A stretch of DNA of 44,600 nt from Candidatus Fibrimonas sp. (GCA_031273195.1 JAISSJ010000167.1:1-44600), one strand, 5' to 3'; positions 1 to 7,391 are shown, numbered from the stretch's first letter. The notes: generated by a model from the letters alone, not told the origin. A program made the numbers and translations.

Positions 1-1
1 A

Positions 2-100
2 TTGGCAAACCACGCCGACCCTCGGATAACGGCTCGCTACTACCGCCAGATTGACGACACGAAGAAGAAGGAGGCGTTGGCGAGAATACCGGCGTTCTAG
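2..100 (+). CDS. Tyrosine recombinase (integrase), C-terminal 32 residues only
   Basis: The reading frame is open from the window edge to a TAG at 98-100. The translation contains LANHADPRITARYYRQID, which matches the end of the catalytic domain of phage integrases: the His of the H-x-D-P-R-x-T block followed by the nucleophile Tyr in ARYY. The basic tail ends in ALARIPAF. The enzyme family cuts and rejoins DNA at att sites through a 3'-phosphotyrosine link. The 5' part of the gene lies to the left of the window, so length, start and N-terminal domain are unknown. Its presence supports calling the next 13 kb mobile. Confidence 0.8.
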   Translation: MANHADPRITARYYRQIDDTKKKEALARIPAF

Positions 101-181
101 GATTGAAACTAGACAAAAAACAGACTTTTTGAAAAGCCCAAACAAGTGAGAAAACACAAAACCGCGTTTTTATAATTTTTC

Positions 182-187
182 TATATT
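182..187 (+). promoter_or_regulatory. Promoter -10 (TATATT) for the 223 gene
   Basis: TATATT preceded by TTTTTC lies 35 bases upstream of the ATG at 223. The same T-tract plus TATATT arrangement recurs in front of many genes in this window. No convincing -35 box is seen. Confidence 0.4.
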
Positions 188-222
188 CGTTTTGACGTTC
201 AAAAAACCATAGGAGTCTTCCA

Positions 223-384
223 ATGCCCGCAAAAAAGAAAAAAGAAACTCTCGAAAGTTTCATGTCGCACAAGGTCAAAAACTACGCGGAGTACAGCGAG
301 TTCATGAGGCCGCACAATTCCGATGTCAACGTAAACGCTCTCAAATTCACCGGCGCGCGTTTGCGTCACAACAAGGTGGTTTGA
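223..384 (+). CDS. Small hypothetical protein, 53 aa
   Basis: An ATG at 223 preceded by AGGAG at 211-215 opens a 53-codon frame ending in TGA at 382-384. The product starts MPAKKKKETLESFMSHKVKN and has no membrane segment; it is basic, with Lys-rich ends. The next gene starts with GTG two bases after its stop, so the two are probably cotranscribed. I do not recognise the family. A promoter-like TATATT lies at 182-187. Confidence rests on the clear ribosome binding site and the tight spacing. Confidence 0.6.
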   Translation: MPAKKKKETLESFMSHKVKNYAEYSEFMRPHNSDVNVNALKFTGARLRHNKVV

Positions 385-385
385 C

Positions 386-1048
386 GTGAGTAGTCAAACT
401 CTGGACAATGCAACATTCAAAACCTTTGTCGATTCGCTGAAACCGCTCATAGATGACATGATGAAGAAATACGGCTCCAAGCTAGCGTACTCGGATAGCG
501 AAGAAGCTAGATATTGGAACGGTGTCAAGACAGACGTTGATGAAGGCGAAAAATGGTTGCTTGGCATAATGAACAGCGAATGCAAAAACTTGGACAGACA
601 CAAGTATTCGGCTTTGCTGTTCGTTGTGCTTATAAAAAGGCCTTTGTTCAAGGATGACATCTCAAACGAATCCGTAGGTCGTTGTTCTTCAGGAATTTAT
701 TTCGCATGGAAAGCGGCTCTCAATCTGCTGGCTATTTTTATCAAAGGCGGCGATTTGTATGATGCGCGTTACTTGGATTACATAAAGAAAAACGGCGTTT
801 CCATGCCGTCGGAAGCATACGTTTACGAAACCTTGCGCTCGCTCCAGACAGTTTTTCGCCCTTTTAAAAAAGAAAGAAAACCGGCGCAAAAGACGACGTT
901 TCCCTCCATGATGAACGATTGCCTTCCGTGCAGTAACGAGGTTTGGGGATTCGCTTTGCTTTTCGCAAACACTTTTTCGCTCATAGAAAGCAATTCCATA
1001 GCCAGACTTGAACGCAAACTACTTCACGACAAACTGAAAGAAAAGTAA
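386..1048 (+). CDS. Hypothetical protein, 220 aa
   Basis: The frame starts with GTG at 386, one base after the stop of the 53-aa gene, and ends in TAA at 1046-1048. The product (MSSQTLDNATFKTFVDSLKP and onwards) is a soluble, mixed alpha-helical protein with no signal peptide or clear catalytic motif. It may be translationally coupled to the preceding gene, as no strong ribosome binding site precedes it. It converges on the minus-strand five-gene chain ending at 1059, leaving only 10 bases between the two stops. No function can be assigned. Confidence 0.7.
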   Translation: MSSQTLDNATFKTFVDSLKPLIDDMMKKYGSKLAYSDSEEARYWNGVKTDVDEGEKWLLGIMNSECKNLDRHKYSALLFVVLIKRPLFKDDISNESVGRCSSGIYFAWKAALNLLAIFIKGGDLYDARYLDYIKKNGVSMPSEAYVYETLRSLQTVFRPFKKERKPAQKTTFPSMMNDCLPCSNEVWGFALLFANTFSLIESNSIARLERKLLHDKLKEK

Positions 1049-1058
1049 GCTTTCCGCC

Positions 1059-1238
1059 TCAAGCTCCGTCTATTTTCCGCCATCCTTTCGCGTAAAGCAT
1101 CTTGCTGAGCAAAGTTCTTTCGCAGACGCATCCCGGATGCTTGCGGCAATAGTCTTCGGCGTCTCGCTTCTTATCGAACGACGCCTCGTGAGAATGGCCG
1201 GGTTCTTTCCAAACGGCGAATATTGTTTTGTCCATCAT
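1059..1238 (-). CDS. Small hypothetical protein, 59 aa, last gene of an overlapping chain
   Basis: The frame starts with ATG at 1238 and ends with TGA at 1059-1061. Its start overlaps the stop of the upstream gene by four bases (ATGA), the same arrangement as every other junction in this five-gene chain. The product, MMDKTIFAVWKEPGHSHEAS and onwards, has three Cys, two of them in a CRKHPGCVC stretch, and is basic at the C-terminus (AKGWRKIDGA). It was not recognised. The spacing and overlap argue that it is real despite its size. Confidence 0.6.
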   Translation of the reverse strand: MMDKTIFAVWKEPGHSHEASFDKKRDAEDYCRKHPGCVCERTLLSKMLYAKGWRKIDGA

Positions 1239-1402
1239 GACATGTCCTCGTCAAATTTGACCTTGGTCATGAGGTCGGCCATCATTTTAAGCATCTCGTC
1301 CGGTTCCACAAAGATGCACGTAGTAGTCCCATCATCGTTTTCAAAACGGAGATGCCACGCGCGAATTAAATAGTCAAATCGATAGCTTCGGTATCTGGTC
1401 AT
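1235..1402 (-). CDS. Small hypothetical protein, 55 aa
   Basis: I place the start at the ATG at 1402 (MTRYRSYRFDYLIRAWHLRF), because GGAGG lies a few bases upstream and this ATG overlaps the previous stop by four bases. A longer frame reaches further upstream but would run into the preceding gene. The product has a basic N-terminus and an acidic C-terminus (KVKFDEDMS), with no transmembrane segment. The family is unknown. It is the fourth gene in the chain from the FISUMP gene and overlaps the 59-aa gene by ATGA. Confidence 0.55.
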   Translation of the reverse strand: MTRYRSYRFDYLIRAWHLRFENDDGTTTCIFVEPDEMLKMMADLMTKVKFDEDMS

Positions 1403-1632
1403 GAGTTGCCTCCGTTGTTTGAGCATTCTCTATTCATCCTTTGGATTTCTTGTCGCATGAATATCAAGCAATCCTCATAGGTATTTCGTCGTTGTGTTCC
1501 GGTTGCGTAGTCAGCCACGAAAACGGAGCCACTGCAATATTCCATTTTGTCAATCTCTTTTTCTAAAAGACTGTTTTCGCCGCATCCCGTAGCAAGCAAC
1601 GCAATCGCAGCTGCCATTAAAAGCATTTTCAT
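1399..1632 (-). CDS. Small putative lipoprotein, 77 aa
   Basis: The product starts MKMLLMAAAIALLATGCGEN: a short basic start, a hydrophobic core and an LATGC lipobox with Cys at residue 17, the pattern of a type II lipoprotein signal. The mature part is about 60 residues with two further Cys pairs of interest (EYC and EDC). Start and stop overlap its neighbours by ATGA on both sides. A small lipoprotein on a mobile element could alter the host surface or act in superinfection exclusion, but nothing here proves a role. Confidence 0.6.
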   Translation of the reverse strand: MKMLLMAAAIALLATGCGENSLLEKEIDKMEYCSGSVFVADYATGTQRRNTYEDCLIFMRQEIQRMNRECSNNGGNS

Positions 1633-1958
1633 GACTTGTCCTCCGAAAAAGTTTCAAGATACTTCAGGGCTTCGTTTTCATATTTGCAAACACGAAGCCA
1701 GTAACGCTCATCGCCGGCCCAAGCCACTACGACATAGCCAGTGGCGCGTACCGACGATTCAATCGTCATCCTATCTATTTTGTCAAGGTTAATCACGCCC
1801 GCGACATGACCGTTAGCGGCATAATGGTTCGCCCATTTCTTGTTAGCTCGTGCTATTTTCGCTACGCTCTCGCTAATATTGAATATGTTAAATCCAACTG
1901 TAATAAAAACCGCGAACATAACAACGCCAACCATCGCAAGCATATCAGGATAGCTCAT
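1629..1958 (-). CDS. Small membrane-anchored protein, 109 aa
   Basis: The start chosen is the ATG at 1958, preceded by GGAGGG at the right distance and overlapping the FISUMP stop by ATGA; the frame is open further upstream but runs inside the FISUMP gene. One hydrophobic stretch (about residues 5-28, MLAMVGVVMFAVFITVGFNI) is probably a membrane anchor, followed by a soluble domain with WAGDERYWLRVC near residue 85. No known family is recognised. It is the second gene in the chain. Confidence 0.6.
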   Translation of the reverse strand: MSYPDMLAMVGVVMFAVFITVGFNIFNISESVAKIARANKKWANHYAANGHVAGVINLDKIDRMTIESSVRATGYVVVAWAGDERYWLRVCKYENEALKYLETFSEDKS

Positions 1959-2677
1959 ACTCCCTCCTTGTCCTGGACGCAACGCACAGACCGCAAGTTA
2001 GACTTGAAGTAGTAGTGCCAGTAGGCGGTGCCGCTGCTGTAGAGCATGTCCCGGTAGTAGGCGCTGTAGCTGCCGTACGCGTCCTCATAGGCACTCCACC
2101 AGTAGCCGTAGCTGCCGACATTGAGGAAACTGCCATCCGAATTGCCGTAGCCGCCCGGCAGGGCCGAAAAGCCGTACTTGTCCGTACCATTGCCGGATTT
2201 ATTCCAGCCGCTTGTCGCCTTCAGTTTTTTCCCTGCTGTTTCGCTATCCCGTTTATAATCATAATTTTCAGGCGGCGCAAACCCGTCCGCGCAATCAATG
2301 AGCGTTTGCCACTCTTCATTTGTGGGGAGATGCCATCCCGGAGGACAGGCCTTTTTCGCTGTTTCCCAATTATATAAGCGACCGTATTTTTCGGCGTTCT
2401 TGGGGTCATTGTCGTAGCATTTCGACCCTTCGGCTTCAAAATTAAGATTCTCAGCAAGCCATGTCTGGCCTCCTATCTTGACGGTTTTGTAAACTTTGCC
2501 GTCACGAGGGTCTTTGAAAGTTCCCTTCTTTATTTTGGATGGTTTGGCCGATTTGACAACCGGTTTGACGACTGGCTTGTTGGCATAAGCCGCATATGTT
2601 TTGAGAAGCTCCAATCCCTCGGAAATGGCGGCTATCGCCGATTCCAACTCGTTCTTGTTCGATTTTCTTTTAGCCAT
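1955..2677 (-). CDS. FISUMP-domain protein with a diversified-looking C-terminus
   Basis: I place the start at the ATG at 2677 (MAKRKSNKNELESA), because AAGGAG precedes it; an upstream extension is possible. The protein has 240 residues: a charged helical N-terminus (about 1-50), a linker with KPVVKPVVKSAKPSK, then a FISUMP domain (TIGR02145-like) from GTFKDPRDGKVYKTVKIGGQ to RSVRCVQD, with PPGWHLPTNEEW and GFSALPGGYGN as landmarks. FISUMP proteins are typical of Fibrobacter and Bacteroidota, usually at the surface; this copy has no signal peptide. The last 60 residues are crowded with Tyr, Ser and Gly (see 1997-2116). It heads a chain of five overlapping genes. Confidence 0.8.
   Translation of the reverse strand: MAKRKSNKNELESAIAAISEGLELLKTYAAYANKPVVKPVVKSAKPSKIKKGTFKDPRDGKVYKTVKIGGQTWLAENLNFEAEGSKCYDNDPKNAEKYGRLYNWETAKKACPPGWHLPTNEEWQTLIDCADGFAPPENYDYKRDSETAGKKLKATSGWNKSGNGTDKYGFSALPGGYGNSDGSFLNVGSYGYWWSAYEDAYGSYSAYYRDMLYSSGTAYWHYYFKSNLRSVRCVQDKEGV
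1997..2116 (-). other. Variable-region-like tract at the 3' end of the FISUMP gene
   Basis: In these 40 codons, 29 end in C (TAC, AGC, GGC, GCC, ACC, CAC, GAC), 11 encode Tyr and 10 of those are TAC. The rest of the gene uses mixed third bases. NNC codons clustered on exposed residues just before a conserved SVRC end is what adenine mutagenesis of AAC codons by a diversity-generating retroelement produces. No template repeat or reverse transcriptase was found in the window, so this is a candidate only. Confidence 0.4.
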
Positions 2678-2742
2678 TTCAATGCTCCTTCGGTTAAATG
2701 TTTGACCTATTGACAATATAAGGGGAATTCTCGTTTTATCAG

Positions 2743-3174
2743 TCATCGGCGAATAATAAGTTCTCTGTTTTTCAAAAACCTGTTTCTAAAAACCAAAAGG
2801 CGTATGAATTTGCTATACACGCTAATATATGAGTCAATATTGAATTGCATCATAGAAAACACCGCTCCGTGACTAGAAATGTCCGTCATTGAGAAAATCT
2901 CATAGACTTTGCTTTCCACGTCCGGCTTGCCTTCATAGTAAGACAAATTCTCTAGCAAAACCAAAGCCAGCCAAACCAAAAGCTCGCTTTGCTGCCCGGC
3001 ATCCATTTCCTTAATCCACGACTTGCTTCGCTCAAAGCTCTCGTCATCGATAAGCATTTTGCCGACCGAGACGCAATGCTCGTCGCTGACCATCTTCATT
3101 TTAAGCTCCAAAGCCAAGCGTTTCCGCTCGGCATTCGACTCATCGCTAGATGAGATTTTCGTTGTTCGTTTCAT
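2743..3174 (-). CDS. Hypothetical protein, 143 aa
   Basis: The start is placed at the ATG at 3174 (MKRTTKISSSDESNAERKRL), since TATAAT lies exactly seven bases upstream at 3182-3187, so the transcript probably begins at the start codon. An open frame extends upstream to 3300 but would include this promoter. The product has a charged N-terminus, a helical middle with SELLVWLALVLLENLSYYEG and a basic end (RNRFLKNRELIIRR). No motif is recognised. It lies between the FISUMP operon and a membrane protein gene on the same strand. Confidence 0.55.
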   Translation of the reverse strand: MKRTTKISSSDESNAERKRLALELKMKMVSDEHCVSVGKMLIDDESFERSKSWIKEMDAGQQSELLVWLALVLLENLSYYEGKPDVESKVYEIFSMTDISSHGAVFSMMQFNIDSYISVYSKFIRLLVFRNRFLKNRELIIRR

Positions 3175-3181
3175 GTTTGCT

Positions 3182-3187
3182 ATTATA
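3182..3187 (-). promoter_or_regulatory. TATAAT box seven bases from the start codon (leaderless)
   Basis: TATAAT on the minus strand is followed by seven bases and then the ATG at 3174. A transcript started at the usual distance would begin on the start codon. There is no Shine-Dalgarno sequence between them. Confidence 0.5.
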
Positions 3188-3217
3188 ACGGAAATAACCG
3201 AATCATCAGTCAAAAAC

Positions 3218-3625
3218 TTACTTTCCCGTGAATTTCCTGATTTTCGAAGTCGTCTTTTCTTTCGAGTAAGAGTCGTCGATGACGCAAGTGATGTAAACAA
3301 ACAAGGTGAAACTCAAAAGACTCAATAACCTTGGATTGACTTGCGCTATTGCCATTACAGCCAAAACAAAAAGCAATCCTATGACAAAAGCAAGGCATCT
3401 TTCAAAATTGAAGGTTTCCTTGTTTCTTATCGCGAATGCCCAACCAATATACGGAATGGACGCAATTAGCATCAAAAGAATGTTTCTTATGCCATAGACA
3501 TAATCTATAGATACATCTAACGCTATCAAAGCAATAGGCAGCCATAGCAAAAGAAAATCTCGCTTGGCTCCTTCGACGCTGGCTAAGAATCGGATGCTGA
3601 AAACTGAATTCAAAAACTGTGTCAT
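3218..3625 (-). CDS. Integral membrane protein, 135 aa
   Basis: The ATG at 3625 follows AAAGGAG at a normal distance. The product has about four hydrophobic segments (around residues 26-42, 46-64, 78-95 and 99-115), for example LLLWLPIALIALDVSIDYVY, and a basic C-terminus (KEKTTSKIRKFTGK). It looks like a small multi-span inner membrane protein; no family is recognised. A promoter-like TATAAT lies at about 3673-3678. Its stop is 44 bases upstream of the next start on the same strand. Confidence 0.65.
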   Translation of the reverse strand: MTQFLNSVFSIRFLASVEGAKRDFLLLWLPIALIALDVSIDYVYGIRNILLMLIASIPYIGWAFAIRNKETFNFERCLAFVIGLLFVLAVMAIAQVNPRLLSLLSFTLFVYITCVIDDSYSKEKTTSKIRKFTGK

Positions 3626-3817
3626 TTTGGCTCCTTTCGCCCTTTCGGGCTTTGATTGTTCAACATAGCCGCATTATAAAGAAGAGTTTGCAATCCACAG
3701 TCACCGGCGAATTCGCCGAATATTGAGCCTTTCGTCATCTCGGAGCGAATGTTTTGGCACATTTTGGGACATAATGGCTTTATTTCCAAGCCAAACTGCG
3801 GATTTGACAATTCCCAT

Positions 3818-3823
3818 TATATT
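3818..3823 (+). promoter_or_regulatory. Promoter -10 (TATATT) for the DNA ligase operon
   Basis: TATATT lies 32 bases upstream of the ligase ATG, and AGGAG lies at 3843-3847. A TTGACA at 3804-3809 is only eight bases upstream of the hexamer, too close for a normal -35 partner. Confidence 0.4.
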
Positions 3824-3855
3824 ATGAATGTTAAACAATAATAGGAGATTCCGTC

Positions 3856-5136
3856 ATGATAATAGACATTCTTAAAGAAATCGCCAACACGTCCAAGTCT
3901 GGCGAGAAGAAAGCCATTCTCGCCAAGCATAGCGGCAATTCCGTATTAAAAGAAGTGTTTGAATACACTTACAATCCCGAAAAGGTTTACGGGGTCAAGA
4001 ACGCCGAAACCGTGGAAATGAACCGAAATCAATACGATTTTGAACACGGATGGCCGTTTTTCAAATACACTCTGGATGCTATGGCCGAAAAGCAATTAAC
4101 CGGCAATGCCGCACGCGACGCCATAGAACACGACTTGGAGATGACCGACTCGGCTACCCAAAAATGGATGATTCAAATATTGAACAAGGACTTGAAAATA
4201 GGATTGGGATTGTCCGAGGCATTGAAAGTATGGCCGGGATTGGTTCCCGTGTTTGACGTAGTTCTCGCCAAAGCCTACAAAGACCACAAAGAAAAGGTGA
4301 ATTTTGATAGCGGGGAGTGGGTTGTCCTTCAAAAAATAGATGGTTGCCGTATTATTAGCCAAAACAAAGCATCCGGCTCTTCATTTAAAACTCGCGAAGG
4401 CAAATATTTCACCACGATGGGAATTATGGCGGAAAGGTTTGCGAAACTAAGCGGCATAGAATTCACCATAGACGGAGAACTATGCTCAATAGACGAAAAA
4501 GGCAACGAAGATTTCAAGAGCATAATAAAAGTGGCGAGAAGAAAAGATTATACGATTCCGAATCCGACAATCAAGGCGTTTGATTTCCTTAGCAACGAAG
4601 ATTTTGACTACGGCACTTCAAAAAAGAAATACACGGAAAGAATGGAAGATTTGAATGAGTTTATCAAAAAGCATAAAATAGAAGGGGTGTTGCCCATTGA
4701 ATACGAAAGAATCACATCCAAGGAAGTATTTGACAGATGGCTTGCCAAGGCGAGAAAGAACAAATGGGAAGGCCTGATGCTCAGAAAAGACGTTCCCTAC
4801 AAGAACGGTCGCATTAGCGAATTGCTCAAAGTGAAGGATTTCCAAGACGCCGAATACGTGGTGGAAGGAATAGAAACCGGCAAATTGTCATTCAGCGAGA
4901 AAGGGAAAGGCATAGTTGAGCATGAGTGCGTGAGCGCGTTGAAGATAAAGCACAAAGGATATGACGTCAAAGTAGGCAGCGGGCTTGAAAAAGAGCAACG
5001 GATTGAGTGGTTCAAAGACCCTGGCAAGATAATAGGGAAGAAAATCACGGTGTCTTACTTTGAAGAGACAACCAACGACAGCGGGGGAGTCTCGTTGAGA
5101 TTCCCGACTCTGGTAGCCGTGAGGGATTATGAATAG
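3856..5136 (+). CDS. ATP-dependent DNA ligase, phage T4 gp30 type
   Basis: The 426-residue product has the nucleotidyltransferase motifs of ATP-dependent ligases: motif I KIDGCR with the adenylated Lys at 160, motif III FTIDGELCSID (about 203-213), motif IV EGLMLRKD and motif V LLKVKDF. The N-terminal 145 residues (IDILKEIANTSKSGEKKAIL, LTGNAA, VWPGLVPVFD) resemble the helical DNA-binding domain of T4 ligase, and the C-terminal OB domain is present. It seals nicks in duplex DNA by way of AMP-lysine and AMP-DNA. AGGAG lies just upstream of the ATG. Bacterial chromosomes normally rely on an NAD-dependent ligase, so this fits a phage origin. Two bases short of a neighbouring ORF overlap, it heads a run of same-strand genes including an RNA ligase. 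Confidence 0.92.
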   Translation: MIIDILKEIANTSKSGEKKAILAKHSGNSVLKEVFEYTYNPEKVYGVKNAETVEMNRNQYDFEHGWPFFKYTLDAMAEKQLTGNAARDAIEHDLEMTDSATQKWMIQILNKDLKIGLGLSEALKVWPGLVPVFDVVLAKAYKDHKEKVNFDSGEWVVLQKIDGCRIISQNKASGSSFKTREGKYFTTMGIMAERFAKLSGIEFTIDGELCSIDEKGNEDFKSIIKVARRKDYTIPNPTIKAFDFLSNEDFDYGTSKKKYTERMEDLNEFIKKHKIEGVLPIEYERITSKEVFDRWLAKARKNKWEGLMLRKDVPYKNGRISELLKVKDFQDAEYVVEGIETGKLSFSEKGKGIVEHECVSALKIKHKGYDVKVGSGLEKEQRIEWFKDPGKIIGKKITVSYFEETTNDSGGVSLRFPTLVAVRDYE

Positions 5137-5146
5137 GAGGCAAACT

Positions 5147-5524
5147 ATGGACAAGCCAAAGAAAGCACTCGCTAACCGCAAAATGCTCAAAGGAAGCGAA
5201 GCGAAATTCAAAGAGTTTTCCGACGACTTGGCGGAAGTCGCGAGTATTTACGAGACGTATTTGAAACTCATAGAAAAGCATCCGAAAGAAGGAACGGCTT
5301 GCTTTCAAAAAATGTCGGAGTATGAGCAATTGCATTTGACGGACGGGCTTTTGGCTTATTCTTTGCATATGCTTTTGAAAACAAACAAATACAAAAAAGC
5401 TATTCGAGCAATCGTCGTTTCGCTTAGAGAAGAAATCAAGGTTCGTTATACGTTTCACAAAAACGGAATAGGCATAACGCTGGAGCGTGCCGAGAGAAAG
5501 AAGCCAAAAGCGGAGGCCAAATAA
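5147..5524 (+). CDS. Hypothetical protein, 125 aa
   Basis: I use the ATG at 5147 (MDKPKKALANRKMLKGSEAK), because AGGAGG sits seven bases upstream; a longer frame starts at 5129 inside the ligase gene. The product is a charged helical protein with KFKEFSDDLAEVASIYETYL and a Lys-rich end (ERAERKKPKAEAK). No motif is recognised. It follows the ligase stop by ten bases and is surely in the same transcript. Confidence 0.65.
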   Translation: MDKPKKALANRKMLKGSEAKFKEFSDDLAEVASIYETYLKLIEKHPKEGTACFQKMSEYEQLHLTDGLLAYSLHMLLKTNKYKKAIRAIVVSLREEIKVRYTFHKNGIGITLERAERKKPKAEAK

Positions 5525-5556
5525 TGACCAAGACTGAAAAAATGGATTATTTCTCT

Positions 5557-5562
5557 TATATT
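5557..5562 (+). promoter_or_regulatory. Promoter -10 (TATATT) for the 5592 gene
   Basis: TATATT preceded by TTTCTCT lies 29 bases before the GTG at 5592, with GGGAG between them. This gives the RNA ligase pair its own promoter inside the ligase run. Confidence 0.4.
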
Positions 5563-5591
5563 AGAATCAAACCATTAACGGGAGAAGCATC

Positions 5592-6119
5592 GTGGCAAAA
5601 ATCATCATCAAGACGGTCTATAACCAGTCTAGCATAAATTGGTGTCCAAGCGACGGCGAATGCGGTTTTGACGTCGTAGAGCATGAAAACGAATCCAAGG
5701 CGTATGCAATAGCCGACCATATGATGTATTGGCAAGACGGCAAAACCTACGCCGTGTCTGTCATCGACGGCAAGCTTTCCAAATACCGAAGCACGCACGG
5801 CACGGGAGATTGGGTTGATGCGTCAAAAGGGAAACGCAAAGCATTGGCTCAAAAAATACTCAAAGAGCAAAAACAATGGGTTGCTGACAACAAGCGAAAG
5901 GCAACGGAAGCAAAAAAGCGCAAACCATCCAAAAGCAAGCCATTGACCAACAAGCGGATAGTGGAGCAAATAGAAGACATGCAAAAATTCTTGGATAGCA
6001 ATTTCAAGAACTTGAACCGTTCGACTCGCGTGAACAAAGGCTCCATGATTGCCGTTCTAAGCGAGGCGGCGATGATGCTTGAACGTTTCAAAGAGAATTT
6101 CAAAAAGAAAAGGAGGTAG
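5592..6119 (+). CDS. Hypothetical protein, 175 aa
   Basis: The start is a GTG at 5592 preceded by GGGAG. The N-terminal half (MAKIIIKTVYNQSSINWCPS to about residue 75) looks like a small beta-rich domain. The C-terminal half is very basic and helical (NKRKATEAKKRKPSKSKPLT and MMLERFKENFKKKRR), suggesting nucleic acid or ribosome contact. No family is recognised. It ends three bases before the RNA ligase start, so the two are probably translated from one message; a role alongside the RNA ligase is a guess from context only. Confidence 0.65.
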   Translation: MAKIIIKTVYNQSSINWCPSDGECGFDVVEHENESKAYAIADHMMYWQDGKTYAVSVIDGKLSKYRSTHGTGDWVDASKGKRKALAQKILKEQKQWVADNKRKATEAKKRKPSKSKPLTNKRIVEQIEDMQKFLDSNFKNLNRSTRVNKGSMIAVLSEAAMMLERFKENFKKKRR

Positions 6120-6122
6120 GCT

Positions 6123-7391
6123 GTGTCTAGGACAACTTTAGCCTATGTGGTGACATTAGATGGTTTTACCGCCATACCGGGAAAAGACAACATCGTCATA
6201 GCCACGTTCAAGGAGAACGGCTACGAGGTTATCGTTCAGAAAAACGACTTCAAATCGGGCGACTTGGCCGTGTACGTGGAATACGACACGGTGCTTCCGC
6301 AATGGCCGCAATTTGAGTTTCTTAGAAAAAGATGCTACAAAGAGAAATACGGCGGATTCCTCATATCCGCCATGAAGATGGGCGGGGTCGTGTCCTACGG
6401 CATAGCCTTCGCTCTGGAGCAATTGAAAGAAGTCATGGACCCATCGAAAATGAAGCCGGGCATGGACTTGACGGAAACATTGAAGGTGGCAAGCCGGGAC
6501 GTCCTCGACGAGAACTTGCAAACATTGGCGGCGTTGAAGCAAACGAAGCCTCGCTCTTTCGTGAAGAAGCTAGGCTACAAATTGGCTCATAGATTCCCAA
6601 GGATAGCCGCCGTTCTCATGCATAAAAGAAAGGCTTACGAATATCCCATTCCCAAAACCGACGAAACCCGCATAGAGAACTTGCCGGGAGTGTATGAAAA
6701 TTGGAAAGGAGCAACCGTTGACGGAACGCTTAAAATGGATGGAAGCAGCGTTTCCATAAGCATTGCAAACGGCGATTTCTATTTGATGTCGAGAAACAAC
6801 GTGTTGTTCAAAGCCCCTTTGAAGAAATTGATGAAAATAGAAGCCAAAAATCTTCCATTGGACAAATGGCTCAAGAAGATAGACAAATTGAGCTGGTCGG
6901 CTCATTTCTCGGCCATGCCCAACGTGCTTATGGTATGCCATAGAGACAAGTGGATTGAGAACATAAGCAAGATGGCGCAACGGATGTCAGCCAAGAGTTT
7001 GACTTTGCAAGGCGAGCTTTGCGGTCCGGGCATACAAAAGAACCGGATGCATCTGAAAGAACTCAAATGGTCCGTATTCAACTTGACATCAGACGGGCGA
7101 AACTATTATAACTGGAGCTATATAAACGATAGAGCGTTCCAATTTTTGAATATTCATTTCGTGACGGTTCCGAGAATATACCACGGCGAGTTCAAGTGGA
7201 AGGACAAAGCCGAAATAAAGGCTTTCGCGAACGCCTTGAAATACGAGGACGGCTCTTTGGCGGAAGGGGTTGTGTTCAGAAAATGCGACCCGTTCAGCAA
7301 TAACTATTATTGCCAGCCGGAGAAAGGCATGAGCAACATGGCGAGCTTGAAAGTGATTTCGGATGAATACGTTCTCAAACACAAAGACTAG
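6123..7391 (+). CDS. RNA ligase of the DRB0094 (Rnl5) family
   Basis: The 422-residue product starts with GTG at 6123, with GGAGG eight bases upstream. Residues 1-100 form the N-terminal OB-like module seen in the Deinococcus DRB0094 RNA ligase (VIVQKNDFKSGDLAVYVEYD, then FEFLRKR). The nucleotidyltransferase core follows: motif I TLKMDGSSV with the adenylated Lys at 204, motif III LQGELCGPGIQ, motif IV EGVVFRK and motif V SLKVISDEYV. The family seals nicked RNA, including RNA ends on DNA-containing duplexes. On a mobile element it may repair tRNA or mRNA cut by host anticodon nucleases; that is inference. Residues 101-180 form a longer linker than I would expect. Confidence 0.88.
   Translation: MSRTTLAYVVTLDGFTAIPGKDNIVIATFKENGYEVIVQKNDFKSGDLAVYVEYDTVLPQWPQFEFLRKRCYKEKYGGFLISAMKMGGVVSYGIAFALEQLKEVMDPSKMKPGMDLTETLKVASRDVLDENLQTLAALKQTKPRSFVKKLGYKLAHRFPRIAAVLMHKRKAYEYPIPKTDETRIENLPGVYENWKGATVDGTLKMDGSSVSISIANGDFYLMSRNNVLFKAPLKKLMKIEAKNLPLDKWLKKIDKLSWSAHFSAMPNVLMVCHRDKWIENISKMAQRMSAKSLTLQGELCGPGIQKNRMHLKELKWSVFNLTSDGRNYYNWSYINDRAFQFLNIHFVTVPRIYHGEFKWKDKAEIKAFANALKYEDGSLAEGVVFRKCDPFSNNYYCQPEKGMSNMASLKVISDEYVLKHKD

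Noticed and set aside
3622-3810. Minus-strand 62-codon frame upstream of the 135-aa membrane protein
   Set aside because: A TATAAT promoter and a GCCC/GGGC hairpin for the downstream gene lie inside it, and its residues look like untranslated sequence.
3804-3823. TTGACA followed by TATATT as a classical sigma-70 promoter for the DNA ligase
   Set aside because: The gap is eight bases, far below the usual 16-18, so the TTGACA is not a -35 partner for that hexamer.
5524-5637. A 37-codon frame starting at an ATGA overlap with the 125-aa gene
   Set aside because: It contains the TATATT promoter and the ribosome binding site of the 5592 gene and overlaps that gene's start; the overlap looks accidental.
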